Made by a program: the position numbers and the translations under genes | In this document: piece by piece, positions 32,186 to 32,217 of the stretch | Numbering within the stretch: position 1 is the stretch's first letter | How the letters are laid out: every line of letters begins with the position of its first letter | Notes under the pieces: generated by a model | What the model was told of the DNA's origin: nothing | Databases searched by the model: none | What the model saw: only the letters and a program-made list of their open reading frames with translations | From: Candidatus Obscuribacterales bacterium | Lineage (GTDB): Bacteria; Cyanobacteriota; Vampirovibrionia; Obscuribacterales; Obscuribacteraceae | Length of the DNA stretch: 32,217 nucleotides | Reading direction: 5' to 3' | Assembly: GCA_021732025.1 (NCBI GenBank) | Contig: JAKFVU010000023.1 | Span: 1-32,217, forward strand

Positions 32186-32217
32186 GAATCCTCCCTATTA
32201 TGGGGTGCTAGAAAAAA

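Overview
The window is a gene-dense stretch of one bacterial chromosome, with no rRNA, tRNA, insertion sequence, prophage or CRISPR array that I can see. The mix of genes suggests a free-living or host-associated bacterium related to the non-photosynthetic Cyanobacteriota (Melainabacteria / Obscuribacterales-like). It combines a membrane Ser/Thr kinase with a TPR sensor domain, many exported TPR proteins, a bifunctional Rel of the RFKD type, a MurT-type peptidoglycan amidation ligase and a CsgG-like exported protein. This placement is an inference from gene content, not a sequence match.

Region 1 (1-6803) holds an exported protein of unknown function, an M15-type peptidase-like protein with a long charged linker, a convergent Ser/Thr kinase-TPR receptor, then MurT and NAD kinase in one minus-strand unit. 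Region 2 (6804-10243) is a regulatory stretch rich in repeats, followed by alaS and an overlapping RNase HI gene. Region 3 (10264-16213) is mostly cell-envelope or exported proteins (a CsgG-like protein, a TPR protein, an NTF2-like-sized protein, an SRPBCC protein and a repetitive IPYVG/Gly-rich protein) interrupted by a branched-chain aminotransferase. A perfect 38-bp palindrome separates the converging genes, next to an unusual array of in-frame stop codons. Region 4 (16341-22389) holds rel, rdgB, small ORFs, a kinesin-light-chain-like TPR protein, a PepSY protein and a PDZ/thioredoxin-fold fusion that lacks the CxxC cysteines.

Region 5 (22476-31531) looks like an accessory biosynthetic locus. 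Two plus-strand, translationally coupled glycan genes (a degenerate GT2-like/SWRLT protein and a GT4) converge on a minus-strand series: MFS transporter, acyltransferase-3, two PhyH-type Fe(II)/2-oxoglutarate dioxygenases, a short terpene-cyclase-like alpha/alpha toroid with a DxDD motif, and a UbiA prenyltransferase. Four of these minus-strand genes overlap end to end. I read it as a candidate pathway for a prenylated, possibly cyclised, oxidised, acylated and perhaps glycosylated lipid or natural product. This is the most likely undescribed system in the window. A further TPR protein lies at the right edge.
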